Below, in pieces: positions 11,496 through 22,139 of a DNA stretch of 64,000 nucleotides; positions within the stretch are counted from its first letter, which is position 1, and every line of letters starts with the position of its first letter. The position numbers and the translations under genes are program-made. Under the pieces are notes generated by a model, which had not been told where the DNA came from, searched no databases, and was given only the letters and a program-made list of their open reading frames with translations. This stretch comes from Thereva unica (taxonomy: Eukaryota; Arthropoda; Insecta; Diptera; Therevidae), in contig OX465286.1 in assembly GCA_949987705.1 (NCBI GenBank), positions 19,047,676-19,111,675 on the forward strand, read 5' to 3'.

Positions 11496-12557
11496 AATAT
11501 GCAGAACTTTATTCCATCTGACAACTTGAGTTATAAAGTTGACTAGGACCAAGTTCAAATTAATTTGGGAGTGCCAATATGTCCTTGGTGACCCAGGTAC
11601 TCTCAGGTCGTGGGTCCCTAGAGCTATGAAAAGTTGTCCGCCTTGGACAGGCAGGAACCTGACATTGTTTTTCGATCCAGAACCGACCACCGACACTATC
11701 ACTACCAGATTGGTGAAAGGGTTCTGCGCGATCTTATGCTGCCGAAATGTTCCGAACATTGGATTGGACTGGTCTTGATCTCCAAATGGTTTTTTCTTGA
11801 GCCGTTTCCCAATGCTGTCAGAAAATTGTTTGCCGGAAGAATCAAGGGTGTCAAAACACTGGTTAGGTTGATTATCAGACACAACGCTGTAAGCTACCAC
11901 CGATTGAGATTCGGAAAGGTAGAGCGACGCATTTCTTTCATTTCGGGTATATTGTACATATGTTACGAAGTGAAACTCTTTCAGATACCTGCACACCTCG
12001 GGAGTCCTGAAGAAAGATTTTTCCATTATGACAGTGTTAGAGTCGGTCAAACGTGCTTCGAATACGGATAAAGGTTGAACCGTAACGGCACGGCCCCGAT
12101 GCTTTTCGTGTCAGTGGCTTCCGTGATAAACTTTTCACTGATATTCACACAGCACCGCCTTTTTCCGTATCAGTGATCAATGTTCAATGACATCCGATAT
12201 TCTAGTTTTGAAATTTAGTCAGTTAACCTCAAGTGCGTCTTGGAATTTAGCGAGGAGAGAGAATCAAATTTCTGTTGAATAACTTCCTATAAAACCTTCC
12301 GTTGAATTGTTTGTTTCATGTCCGGGATAAATTATAAAATACCGGTGGCAACGTATTTTTTGTGTATTTTCACGGACGCCTGATGGGTACTGAGAATGTC
12401 GGACCGCATCGCATGTCTGGGAACATGTGGCGCCTTTCTTAATTTATTTGCATAGGATTATATTGTACCGATGATTTCTTTTTTCTTTTCACTGATGTTC
12501 CCGTGTACTGCACTGAAGTCGCCGTCACGTCACGGATATGTGTGGATCGACTTTAAG
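11496..12557. other. Unassigned region; trace of LINE-B near 11975-12045
   Basis: A 188-residue minus frame (12050-11484) and a 145-residue plus frame overlap over most of their length, so at most one could be real. Only 12030-11980 on the minus strand is recognisable: an FFRTPEVCRYLKE block like the FFRTREVFKCLKE linker of LINE-B ORF2. The rest resembles nothing I know. 12090-12550 has repeated TCACTGAT words and no frame of note. Confidence 0.35.
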
Positions 12558-13217
12558 TGAACCAATTCAGGTTTTTATTTAGTGGTGATCAAAAATGGTC
12601 TGATTCTTGCATTCTTGGTCTTGTGCGGCATGCAGGCGGCCCAATATACTCAGGCACGCCCCTGGCAACAGCAAATCTCCAGCAAAGTGGTGGCTCATAC
12701 AGGCTACTTAAGCTTAGCCGAACTGGATTTAGCCTTAGAGAAATGGATTAAGATTAGACAGCGACAGGCATATCCCAATGAGTTCCAGTGCCTAGCTTCA
12801 GGATCTGCAGTCCGCACAAGAAACAAACTTAAAGCCTTGAATCATATTATTGGTGGGGGTGGCAGACTAAAAAATGCGCTTTTATCAGAAGACGAAATAC
12901 ATCCTATCATACTTCCAACTGTTAGCTAGCTACTTAACCAAGCTTCTCATTGCCAATGCCCATTTAAAAACTACATTTTGGCACGCAAGCTACTCTCCAT
13001 CAATGCGTTATGTGCTGCAGAGCGCGGATTAAAACTTATACGACACTTATGGACGAATTGCCAGATCGTGTTCGTCCAACTAAATCCTTCATTCATAGTG
13101 ACGTGGATTACGCTGGACACTTTATGATCAAGCCGACTCAAGTGCTATGTAGCAGTCTTCGTCTGCTTCTCTACGCGAACAGTGCACCTAGGATTAGTCA
13201 CTCATTTAACCACTGAG

Positions 13218-13670
13218 CAGGGGCGGCGCTTTCATAGGTGCAAATGGCACCAGGCGCAATTTCAGAAATTAAATTTTAAAAAAAATGAAACTTTGAGGAA
13301 ATAAATCCACGGCCTGATGATCATTATGGAAGTTCGCTATCCAGGAAGCCTTTTCTCGGGTAGCCATTGCGATTATTCGAAATCAAATGAAAAGAGGTAG
13401 AACCGATATTGGGTTGATGGGATCGTGACAGAAGAGGGATTGAAACCTTCTATAGAAACATACTTCCCATTCAAGAAATCGTGGGCTGCCGAAATATTCT
13501 CCGCTTTCTTCAATGCGACCAGAAGGGCATTGCACTTAAACAGGGGCGGCGCTTCATATTGGCAAATGGTACACTTACACCGGGCGAAATTCGACTGGGA
13601 CGCAATTTTTTCATTATCCTTAATTGCGATCAAAAAATTAAGGGGCATACTGACTCAAGCCCCGGCCCTG
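13218..13670. mobile_element. hAT-like non-autonomous element, 453 bp
   Basis: It starts CAGGGGCGGCGC and ends CCCCGGCCCTG, matching hAT-type ends, and is flanked by perfect 8-bp duplications CCACTGAG (13210-13217 and 13671-13678). It interrupts the BEL/Pao integrase frame exactly at the duplicated bases. A second internal CAGGGGCGGC at 13541 suggests a composite or internally duplicated element. It has no transposase frame. Relatives lie at 47510-48326 and, degraded, near 36245-36408. Confidence 0.85.
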
Positions 13671-13834
13671 CCACTGAGACATTTATCGCAGCCTTCCTTC
13701 GATTCGTAAGTCGCCGTGGAAGATGCGTAAAACTATACATACGGCAAAAACTCAAGGACGGAACAGCAGAATATGGCAATTTATAGCTCCCGTTTCCCAA
13801 AATTAGGGGTTTTTCGGAAGCTGGAGTAAAGTTA

Positions 13835-14309
13835 TTTTTTTTTTTTTGTGACAGACTAGAGGCTTAGGGAAAGCCCCTTTGTACTGTCGACAATCTATAT
13901 TTTTTTTTTTAGTATACATTGTCGAACAGCAGCTCTAGCCGCAAGATAGAGAGAGAAGAGGCGGAAGGAACTGTCATAACCTAGTCGCGATATATTTTAT
14001 TCCACCTACGCGCAACCATTTCGCGACTCTGACATCGGGGCATCGAGAACAACTCGCTGGAGTGTTTTGCCTACTGAAACGAGTTGAATCTCATCAACCA
14101 ACCGATGGCATGCGCTTTGGTGGAGCGGGGAAGGACTAGCGAAGGCTATGGCAGGAGGAATCAGGAATATAAAGAGGGAAGAAGAGAGAAGGAAAGTTAT
14201 GTAGGTGGGAAAGTGGAAAAGGCGAAGGACCATGGGGCTGGCCGGGATTCGAACCCGTGACCCCTGGGATAGCAGTCAGGCGCCTTAACCCTAGACTACC
14301 GAGGCCCCC
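13835..14309 (-). mobile_element. SINE-1, full-length tRNA-headed copy
   Basis: On the minus strand the element starts with a tRNA-like head: A box near-match TAGTCTAGGGT and B box GGGTTCGAATCCC (plus 14244-14256). A body of about 400 bases with a CATCGGTTGGTTGATGAG block follows, ending AGTACAAAGGGGCTTTCCCTA...GTCTGTCACA and an A run (T run on plus at 13835-13847). Internal A and B boxes imply RNA polymerase III transcription. The 3' end resembles that of LINE-B. It is inserted in the BEL/Pao integrase. Confidence 0.85.
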
Positions 14310-14670
14310 AAAGCATAACGTAAAGCGAGTGGGTGACAGTCAAATTCTCACTGGAGATGTCCACGCGAGGCACAGATCGAGGCCACTAAACGCCATCACA
14401 GATGACCTGAATGCGCTAACCGCTGGGCACTTCTTACTCGGAGAGAGCTTGCTCGGCGTGCATACCCCAAATACACTAGGTACAACACTTAACAGGTAAG
14501 ATCGCTGGCGACTTGTACAGCAGGCGTATGAGAGCTTATGGGGTTGCTGGCACAGCAAGTACCTAGGTCACTTGCAGTCTCGTTACAGGTGGCAGCACAA
14601 AACTAAAGCTATAACCGTCAACGACCTCGCAGAAAAGATCCTTGCGTTGTGCCAAACTTGCTGAACCAAT

Positions 14671-15570
14671 TTTCCCTGTTACCTATTTATTACCAATAAC
14701 ATAACCATATGATAATTGCGTAATATTGCGTCATATTGCGAAATTCTTGAAATAATTGGCCAATGTTGTTTAGTTATGTACGAGCAGAATGGAGGAAGGA
14801 CTAACCTCGTTTAATCTTCTAATATGTTTATACCATAACCCACACTGATTCTAGATCCGTATAATCTCTGGGTGAGCTAAGCTAAAATGGTTTAGCAGCT
14901 TCTTGTAGTTCTGCTATATGTCTCGCTGGTACTATTTCGAATCAATTTTCATCTTTTTCGACATTAAAAAGCCCAACTTTATTTTCCGCTCATTCCACAC
15001 TCACCCTTTCCAAAACTGGAAAAAATCATCTAATCTTCTTCTTGGCTACATTCAGACATCTTCTCACATTATTTCAGGAGAAAACTTTTTACTCCCTCAA
15101 CTTTTTGGAGTAAAAATATTCTCTTCGCCTTTTTTTGAGCCCTTCTGTTACACACACACACACTCACATATTCACCTAGCCACACAACAGAAAAAATATT
15201 TATAAAACAAAAGGATAAAAGGATAATATGAGAATGTGTAGAGTTTGGTGTAGCAGCAATCTTTCAAGCATTCTTTGCTGCTCTATATAATATATCTTGC
15301 CGAGACCCTCCACACCAGTCTCCATTAGGCACTTAGGACCAGCCACTCCCTCCCCCCTCTTCAATATTATCCAAGAACAAAAAGTGATTAAAGAATGAAG
15401 AAGAACGGTCTTAGCTATGGCTGTTCTCGAAAGTTAATTGTAGTTGGCCCTTTTTGTGTGTTTCATTTATATTTTTCTTGTTTTGTGAAAAATTGAATTA
15501 TTTTGGTGAGAAGATAAGATTAGAAAGGAGGGGATGGGGTGTGGGGTGAGAGACCTCCACATAGTTTAGG
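14671..15570. other. No recognisable feature apart from a repeat trace
   Basis: 14697-14757 shares the TGCGTAATATTGC...GAAATTCTTGAAAT block with 6905-7115. CA microsatellite at 15152-15165. Nothing else is recognised. Confidence 0.5.
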
Positions 15571-15579
15571 TAAATAATT

Positions 15580-16165
15580 AATGCTTTGGAAGGCGGGGAT
15601 AGGAAGAAGAGGATTTGTTTCAAGACGCAAACAGGAAAACTTTTTTAAAACTCCTATAAGTATGCAAAAAACAAAACGACCGGTTCACAGAAAACCTACG
15701 TCTGAAGCTGAAAAATATGTCCTGAATTTCAGGGCGATTGTTGTTAAGTGGGAAGAAGTTGTCATTCATGGGAGTCCGAAAAATCTCCACTAGTTTACCG
15801 ACGGGTCAATGATGGACCATGGTACAGGCACTGGTGATGCGAACTCAAACTCCAACATCACGTTTACAATGGGTAGGTGGCCCTATGTTTTCCAGACTGA
15901 AATACATGCCATTGAGACCTGCGCTAGGTTTAACCTTTGCAAAGGTTTAAAAGACGCCAAGATTAAAATCTTTGCGGACAGTGAAGCTATCATTAAGGCA
16001 TTCCCAATGTGAAAGCTTTCTTCCAAAACAGTCGAAGTTGGTGTTTTGGGGTACTCCAGAGCATAGCCAGGAAAAATTGAGTCTCGCTCGGCTGGGTCGC
16101 CGTGCACTGAGGTATCAAAGGCAATGACTCTGCGGGCAAGCTCACAAAAGATAAGACGTTGTCTG
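15580..16165 (+). pseudogene. LINE-C RNase H fragment
   Basis: The plus-strand frame 15788-16012 encodes the first half of an RNase H domain: FTDGSM-like YTDGSMM (first Asp), then VFQTEIHAIETCARF with the Glu, and IKIFADSEAIIKAF with the second Asp. This order is typical of the RNase H domain that follows reverse transcriptase in I- and R1-type LINEs. The second half (16030 on) is decayed. A SINE-2 copy is inserted at 16166. Confidence 0.6.
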
Positions 16166-16360
16166 AACTCCATCGTCGTCTGGTCCCAAGTCCAGAGTGT
16201 GAAAGGAGGAGGGTGGTCGACCTGCCGAATTGATCAGAATCGGGAAACCGAAGAAAGTAGGCAATACACCGCATTTTTTTAAAGCAGTACCGACAGCAGC
16301 GTATCCGTTATGGGGACGTCCCGCTCGGACCGCCAGCTAACGGATCAAAGAAGAAAAAGC
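16166..16360 (+). mobile_element. SINE-2, full-length copy with target duplications
   Basis: 195 bp flanked by AAGACGTT-GTCT (16153-16164) and AAGACGTTAGTCT (16361-16373), a 12-13 bp duplication with one inserted base. The unit starts AACTCCATCGTCGTCTGG and ends CGGATCAAAGAAGAAAAAGC. Its last 80 bases match the 3' end of LINE-A. I see no clean tRNA-type A and B boxes; a GGTCGACCTG word could be a decayed B box. Confidence 0.8.
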
Positions 16361-16440
16361 AAGACGTTAGTCTATGGTCCAGAAGCCATGTCATGGTCCA
16401 CCTACAAATTCCGTGATAGAGAACTGAGTTAAAGGACTGA

Positions 16441-16512
16441 ACCTAGCCCACTGAAAATTAGTTCTAAGTCTTATACACCTAGCCCACTGAAAATTAGTTC
16501 TAAGTCTTATAC
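16441..16512. repeat. Perfect 36-bp tandem duplication
   Basis: Two identical adjacent copies of a 36-base unit beginning ACCTAGCCCACTGAAAATTA and ending GTCTTATAC. Perfect identity suggests a recent slippage event. Confidence 0.9.
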
Positions 16513-16601
16513 AGGCTAAAGAACTAATTAAGACTGTTTGCCTTAAAGAGCGTTACCACAAGGCAGACCATAGGCTGTTGCTGGAATATCTGACTAAAGC
16601 A

Positions 16602-17074
16602 TAGCGCCCAATGATACCGTCAACATCACCATCAAAATTTTCCAGTAACGTCATGACGGACATGTTCGCCCAATGAATCCATCACAGCCGGTAGAAATTT
16701 GCACCGCCAATTTGAGAAAATTTTTAATCATTTTATTTACACATTGTACAAAAATGTGTGCTCCGCCACTACTTCTATTAATTTCTCATCCATTTTCCTG
16801 CACTTTTGGCAAACAGTTTTGACAAATGAAATAGTTGGAAATTTCAATAAAAAGTTGGAAGTTTTCCTGTTGTCAAATTCAATTATTGGAACGTACAGTG
16901 GAAAATTGGAAGTATTCCTGTGCCGCCACCATCAAAAATAGAATCAAATCTATTTTTTCGTCACGAGATGGTGACGTTGCCATTGGGCAAAGTTGTATGA
17001 GATTACTTTGAATTTATTTTCACATTTTTGACGGTGGCGGATGTCGTTGGCGTTGACGGTATCATTGGGCGCTA
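16602..17074. mobile_element. Inverted-repeat element, about 470 bp, TA-flanked
   Basis: Perfect 23-base inverted ends at 16602-16624 and 17052-17074 (TAGCGCCCAATGATACC...). The outermost TA on each side may be a TA target duplication, which would fit a Tc1/mariner-type MITE. Subterminal CGCCCAATG words recur in both orientations. The interior is AT-rich, with no transposase. Confidence 0.7.
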
Positions 17075-17284
17075 AGCTTAACCATGCAAGGCTCAGTATC
17101 ACGTCCAGGAACCTAGCACTATCTCAAGCAACAAATGTTCATCGTATCTCTGACAACCAAGCTTCAATTAGAGGATAAAGTTCGGCAGTAGTACCAATTC
17201 CAATATGGAAAATATTATGTAAGTTATGGGAAATCAATTGAGGGCAATTATAGAGCGCGGACCCCTTAGACCCGGGTCTCTGTG

Positions 17285-17370
17285 CTAAAAGCCGAGTCGT
17301 CACAAGACGACAAGCCGTTTGAGTGCTGTGCTGAAAGTCGTAATTCGACTGAAACGTCACTTTCTTCATC
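17285..17370. repeat. Repeat M, partial copy
   Basis: Contains CGAGTCGTCACAAGACGACAA and CTGAAAGTCGTAATTCGACTG, which match the end and subterminal parts of the element at 24318-24520. Immediately after, 17408-17435 resembles a reverse-complement scrap of the LINE-B 3' tail. Confidence 0.4.
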
Positions 17371-17689
17371 AGCTCGAAACCCGGCGAGAGAACGTCTAAG
17401 CTTAGTAATCACGCTTTATACTACCAATACGTCATGCCGTATGTCTTCTTGGGTGCAATATAGGATCGGTTCGAAGGTTTCCTCGCGAAGGTTTAGTGAC
17501 GCGCTTTGATAGTCCAATCAGTAAAACAAACTTTGATGAAATTCTTGAAAAGGGTGCAGCCTAACATGACACAGGCATGTCAACTATGTCTATATTAGTA
17601 TGAAGCCAGGCATTGACGACAAAACTGTCTTGAGCTATTTACTACACAAAGCTGGATACAAAACAAAAAGCTAGATTTATGGTTTCGTT

Positions 17690-18058
17690 ATGAATTGACC
17701 GCAAAAAACATGATAGACCTCCTGCCTGCACGGCAATACTTTTGTCGCAACACAAGATTAGCCCGCTCGGCTCACCCCCATACCCTACAGCCCCCCGTTC
17801 ACGCACAATATGGTTTAGAAGTTCGACTGTGGAATAATCTCCCGCAGCCAGTATTTCCGAACTCGTACAACAACTTAGAGTTCAAACGTGAGGTTCATCG
17901 TCATTTTTTTCTACACCCTCCAGACCCCTTTAACCTTTCCTATTCTCCTTTATTCTTCAAACCTAGTAAGCTTGGCATTGCACCATGAACTGAACCACAT
18001 GACGGACTGGTAGTATAAAGGGTTACTCTTAACCTTGATTTTTTCATATAAAAAAAAG
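17690..18058 (+). pseudogene. LINE-B 3' fragment
   Basis: Plus strand. The frame 17695-17988 matches the last 95 residues of LINE-B ORF2 (compare 44965-45203): LLPARQYFCRNTRLARSAHPH, then RLWNNLPQ.VFPNSYN and HPPDPFN. The 3' UTR carries GACGGACTGGTAGTATAAAGGG and ends in TTCATATAAAAAAAA at about 18057. It is a 5'-truncated copy, as is common for LINEs. Confidence 0.8.
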
Positions 18059-18059
18059 A

Positions 18060-21000
18060 CCGAACTAGCATCTGTGATGCAGCACTGAAACGCAATGAAA
18101 TTGACCCCCCCCCCACCACTTCTGAAACGTTTTATAAAGAGTGATGTTAAATGAACCACATGTACGCAAATCCGAAGCGCCAAATATCCTGGACAATGGC
18201 AGGGTGAGTCAATTCACAAGTTCGTTCGTGAAGCTAATATTGACGTCCGTGTAGTAAAACTAATTTACATCCGCGTCGGCGCATAGACTAAGTCCAAACG
18301 CGAGTGTCTCGTTTTTTACCAAGCACGGTTCCCCAATTAAGTACTAATCACGTCCAATGCTGCTTGACATACGCAAATGAACGAAACCCGATTTTCTGAG
18401 TACCCCTTATGGTCACCAAGATAATTGCGCGGTTTCTTTGTCCTGTATAATTTTTCAAAGCTCAAATTATGCTCCCTTTAGTCTACAAAAATGATGAGCG
18501 TACCGTGCTTCGTTTGGGCTATTCCCGGGCGCCTTTTATTGGAAGGTGCCTGTAACGCTGGCTGCATTTGGAAGAGTAGACTTTTTACTTAGGCGTACTG
18601 TGTGCCCGTTTCGTATGCCATCCATGGCGAGTTTGATTTTTACTTGAAGTCATAAAAAGGTAGTACTATGTGTGGTAGGACAAGAAGGGTATCGTTCACT
18701 ATCAGGTTCTTCTATAGTTGGTCAGATGATTGATTCTCACTTTTACTATGGACGACCAGAGGGATTATCACCATCACCAGTTGAATTTTACTATAAAAAA
18801 ACGCTACGAACTTTTTACCATACCAAAAGGTTTAAGGTTTATTCCACTTGGTATATATTTACCAATGGTAAATACTCGTTAATCAGTTCAATTGTGAAAG
18901 GCTTTATATTACAAAAAAGGAGATACCTATGATGGTACTTTTTTTCTCGATGATGTCTTGATAGTTTCATATGATGTCCTTTAACAAATCAATAATCCTT
19001 TAAGGCATGATTACTACTGCACTCAGCCTTAGACGTCCGATTCTCAAACTTGATTTCAACACACACACACACACGTTCTTATTACATTATTTCTTCTACT
19101 AATCACCAATATTCTTATGCACATCGTCAAGGATAAAGTTTTTAAACACAATAAAAATTTTCATCCTTTTACGTCCTTTTTAATGAAAAATTTCGCGAAG
19201 CAAAATTTGATTGTGTATTCATTTTATAAAATGAACATTCATAAAACTTTTTGTTAGCAAAAAACAAAAAAACGACGACGACGCAGGGTTGCCCGGCGGT
19301 GGTGGCGGTGGGTGATGGCTGGAAGAAAAGAAAGGACATCACATAACGAAAAGAAATACACAATCATCGTCTATAGAATGGAATATAGCGACGATAAAAC
19401 ATGAACAAACTTTAATACAAGCGCACACCCCGCAAAAAAATAAGGGAAGAACGTGCGCTCCGCCGTCGTCGTCGTCATCGTAGCGAGCGCGGCGCTATCC
19501 CCAGAAATCCTTTAATGTAGAAAAAGTAATCTAAAACCTTTCAAAAACGTACAAAATGTTCGGAGTCGATGAAGAATGGTACCCGAGAATGAAATTTTAC
19601 TTTTTACTCAAGATGAGTCTGCATCCCTTATAAGAAGAACCTTCGCCATTCTCTTTCTCTCTGTGTTTTAGGGTTGTATAACTCTTCTGTCGCACCTCCC
19701 ATTAAAGCCCACACTCCGTGCCGCCGCCATACCAGTGCCCTCGGCAGCTCCCTGTCGTACCCGTCCGTCGCCCGTCGCAATTCCGCTAACCATCGCCCAT
19801 TTACTCGTTCTCTGTGCAGCAGAAAAAAACCGGGGGCCCTCCACTCGTCTGTTCGTTCATATTGTGTAGAGCTGCTGCCCTCCTGTATAGCCCATCGAGC
19901 ATCTCCGCTGCTCCGGCTTTTGTCGAGCCCCATTCCCCAAAAATTCTGCCCGTCTTAACACGGTTTTTCCACCATCCGTCGTAAGTTTATTTCCTCGCGA
20001 AAAGGTTTCTTGTCCACCTCTGCACACACACACAGGCAGAGACGCAGCTTCTCTCACAGAACATTAAATTTGAATATTTGAGCCCTTTTTCTTCTTAGCG
20101 TCGTCGTTTTCACTATACACAAGAAGGGTGGAGGGCAGTTTTACTTTGGTACCATTTTCTCGCCCATCACTGGCAAAATCCAGTAACACAAAAAAAATAA
20201 CCGCCCCCCAACCCCTCCCCGGCTACAGCCAAGAGATCCAAGGGGAGCCGAACTGGGTTTTGAGGACTTTCTCTATGGCTATAGAAAACGGGCGGGCATG
20301 GGCAGTGTAAGGGGTGTACAGGGGGCGCGGGGGGAGGGTATATGGTACGGTACTTCTGTGTGCAAAAGCATAGAAAAAGGGTTTTTCCCTATGAAGAATG
20401 CTAAAGCTTTTGTGGGCAAGAGGGTAAGGAAAAGTTGAAAATGTCTGAGTCAGTAAAGAAAATAAATTTCACGAAAAAGGGGTGGACACCTCCCACCACA
20501 ATTACAGCCATCATCTCAAACTATAGCTAACCACTGGCAGCATTGCTGCCATGCTACTACTGCTGCTGGTTCTGGTGCTGCTGCTGCTGCTTTCGCCTTT
20601 TAATTCTATCCTCACACTTTTTTGGGGTCTACAAATTTCATTCCCACAAGTTGCGGTTCATTCTCGGCCGTTATTTTCACCCTCACCCCTATTCCTATCT
20701 ATCTATATCTATCTAAATACACACCTATATACATATATACCGTGGTATGGATTCGCCATTGAATAAAATAGTTCAATGTTTTTAGGGTGGGGATAGAGTT
20801 TTTAGCTCTTTTCAATAGGAACGATGATGGCGTATTTTTCTTCTTCTTCTTCTTTTACTGCTTTTTTTCTGAAAGGTGTATTCAATTCCAACTTTTTTGT
20901 GAAGCTTGGAAATAAGTTTTAAACCAAAAAAGGGTCCAGGAGGTTTTATTCTCTTAAATTGGTAAGGGGTAGGGGCAGAGATACACTTTTGAAACAGTAT

Positions 21001-21600
21001 ACATAGGTTTAACTATAGTTTTATATTTCAGATTGACTAGGCAATGACTACGACGGCCCTGGTCCAAAACGTCAACGTGCAGAAATGCAGTGGCAGCACT
21101 GGTGCGCTAACAGAATTCGCCAATCCAAGGCTGACCTATACTTGCATTGCCTCAAATACCTTGCTACGCCATCCCCAAGGCTTTTGATATCGAGTACGAT
21201 ACCTCCAGCTCTGTTGACTAAACAAAAATTCTTTTGAGAATAGTCCGGACCATAACAGAAGGGAATCTTAAAATCGCTGTTTCCATGCACAGTGAGACTC
21301 TCAAGTAGCCATAGGCGTGCAACCGTATCTTTGTTAAAAAACAAAATTTACCGGCGTTCATTTAAATATTCTAAACAAGAGTGCTCCTTTCCCTTCTTTT
21401 ATGGCGCAGACTGTATAAGACTCGATCTCGCTTTTACAAAATTATTTCAGGATGTAACTTTTTTTGCACCAGCTTTGCCTTTGTATCATGCTATTTCCAA
21501 GATTGCCTGTAGTGTATCTGCCGCGCCATTAAAGAAGGGAAAGTCAAAGTACATCTGCTTCAATGCGTACAGTGAGAGATTCGCAAATCTTTCGTACAAA
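18060..21600. other. No recognisable gene or element
   Basis: No family resemblance was found on either strand. Features of note are a CA run at 19060-19074, GTC-rich sequence near 19464, and a CTG run with overlapping leucine-rich frames at 20551-20590. The GC-rich patch 19440-20110 could be regulatory or 5'-UTR-like, but nothing in the sequence proves it. Confidence 0.45.
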
Positions 21601-21623
21601 GCGAGCAATGTCACTGGCTCATT

Positions 21624-22108
21624 TTTTTATGTGATAGACTAGACACTAGAGGTTTAGGGAAAGGCCCTTTGTACTGTACTGTCGGAAATCTATGTTTTTC
21701 GTATAGTGTGCAATGTCGAACAGTAGCTCTAGTCGGAAGATAGAGGGAAGGGAGAGAGAGAGAAGCTGAAGCCAGGAACTGCCACAACCTAGCCGCGATA
21801 TTTTATTCCACCTAATCCAACCCATATTATCGCGACTCTGACATCGCGGCATGGAGAACAACTCTTTGTTTTGTTATGGCTGCTGAAACGAGTTGAATCT
21901 CATCAACCAACCGATGGCAGGTGCTTGGTGTAGCGGGGAAGGACCAGGGAAGGCTATGGCACGAGGAATCAGGAATGTAAAGAGGGAAGAAGAAAGAAGG
22001 AAAGTTATGTAGGAGGGAAAGGCGAAGGACCGTGGCGCTGCCGGGATTCGAACCCGGGACGTCCAAGATGGTGGTCAGGCGCCTTACCCCTAGACTACCG
22101 AGACCCCC
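21624..22108 (-). mobile_element. SINE-1, full-length tRNA-headed copy
   Basis: Best preserved head of the family. On the minus strand the A box is TAGTCTAGGGG (plus 22087-22097), a full match to TRGYNNARNGG, and the B box is GGGTTCGAATCCC (plus 22043-22055) inside a perfect CCGGG/CCCGG T-arm. The body and the tail ending TAGTCTATCACATAAAAAA match the other copies. About 485 bp. It directly abuts a BEL/Pao pol remnant on the same strand. Confidence 0.85.
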
Positions 22109-22139
22109 TTAATTCAATAAACGAAAACAATTTCCTCTC

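Larger units (their letters stand above)
12570..14670 (+). pseudogene. BEL/Pao retrotransposon pol remnant (integrase region), split by two insertions
   Basis: The plus strand carries the second half of a BEL/Pao pol. 12690-12926 has the region before integrase with a GGRLKNALL block and HPIILP. 13010-13217 has LPDRVRPTKSFIHSDVDYAGHF, holding the first integrase Asp, then VAVFVCFSTRTVHL. 13671-13785 resumes with TFIAAFLRFVSRRGR, and 14320-14660 gives the BEL-specific C-terminus with DLNALTAGHFLLG and RWRLVQQAYESLW. A hAT-like element (13218-13670) and a SINE (13835-14309) interrupt it. Stops and frameshifts elsewhere show it was already decaying. No LTRs were recognised. Confidence 0.8.

Noticed and set aside
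11484..12071. A 188-residue minus frame and a 145-residue plus frame as host genes
   Set aside because: They overlap on opposite strands, have no recognisable domain, and the minus frame contains a LINE-B linker scrap.
14240..14309. A tRNA gene
   Set aside because: It has A and B boxes and a T-arm but poor acceptor pairing and is the head of a dispersed 480-bp SINE; same for 22033-22108.
16441..16512. CRISPR-like or regulatory direct repeat
   Set aside because: Only two adjacent units, no spacers, in a eukaryotic repeat region; simple tandem duplication.
19628..19958. Two opposed frames of about 100 residues in a GC-rich patch
   Set aside because: Full overlap on opposite strands and no family resemblance; more likely a by-product of GC-rich sequence.
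20551..20766. Leu-rich frame as a secreted peptide
   Set aside because: The Leu run is a CTG trinucleotide repeat; the rest has no conserved feature.
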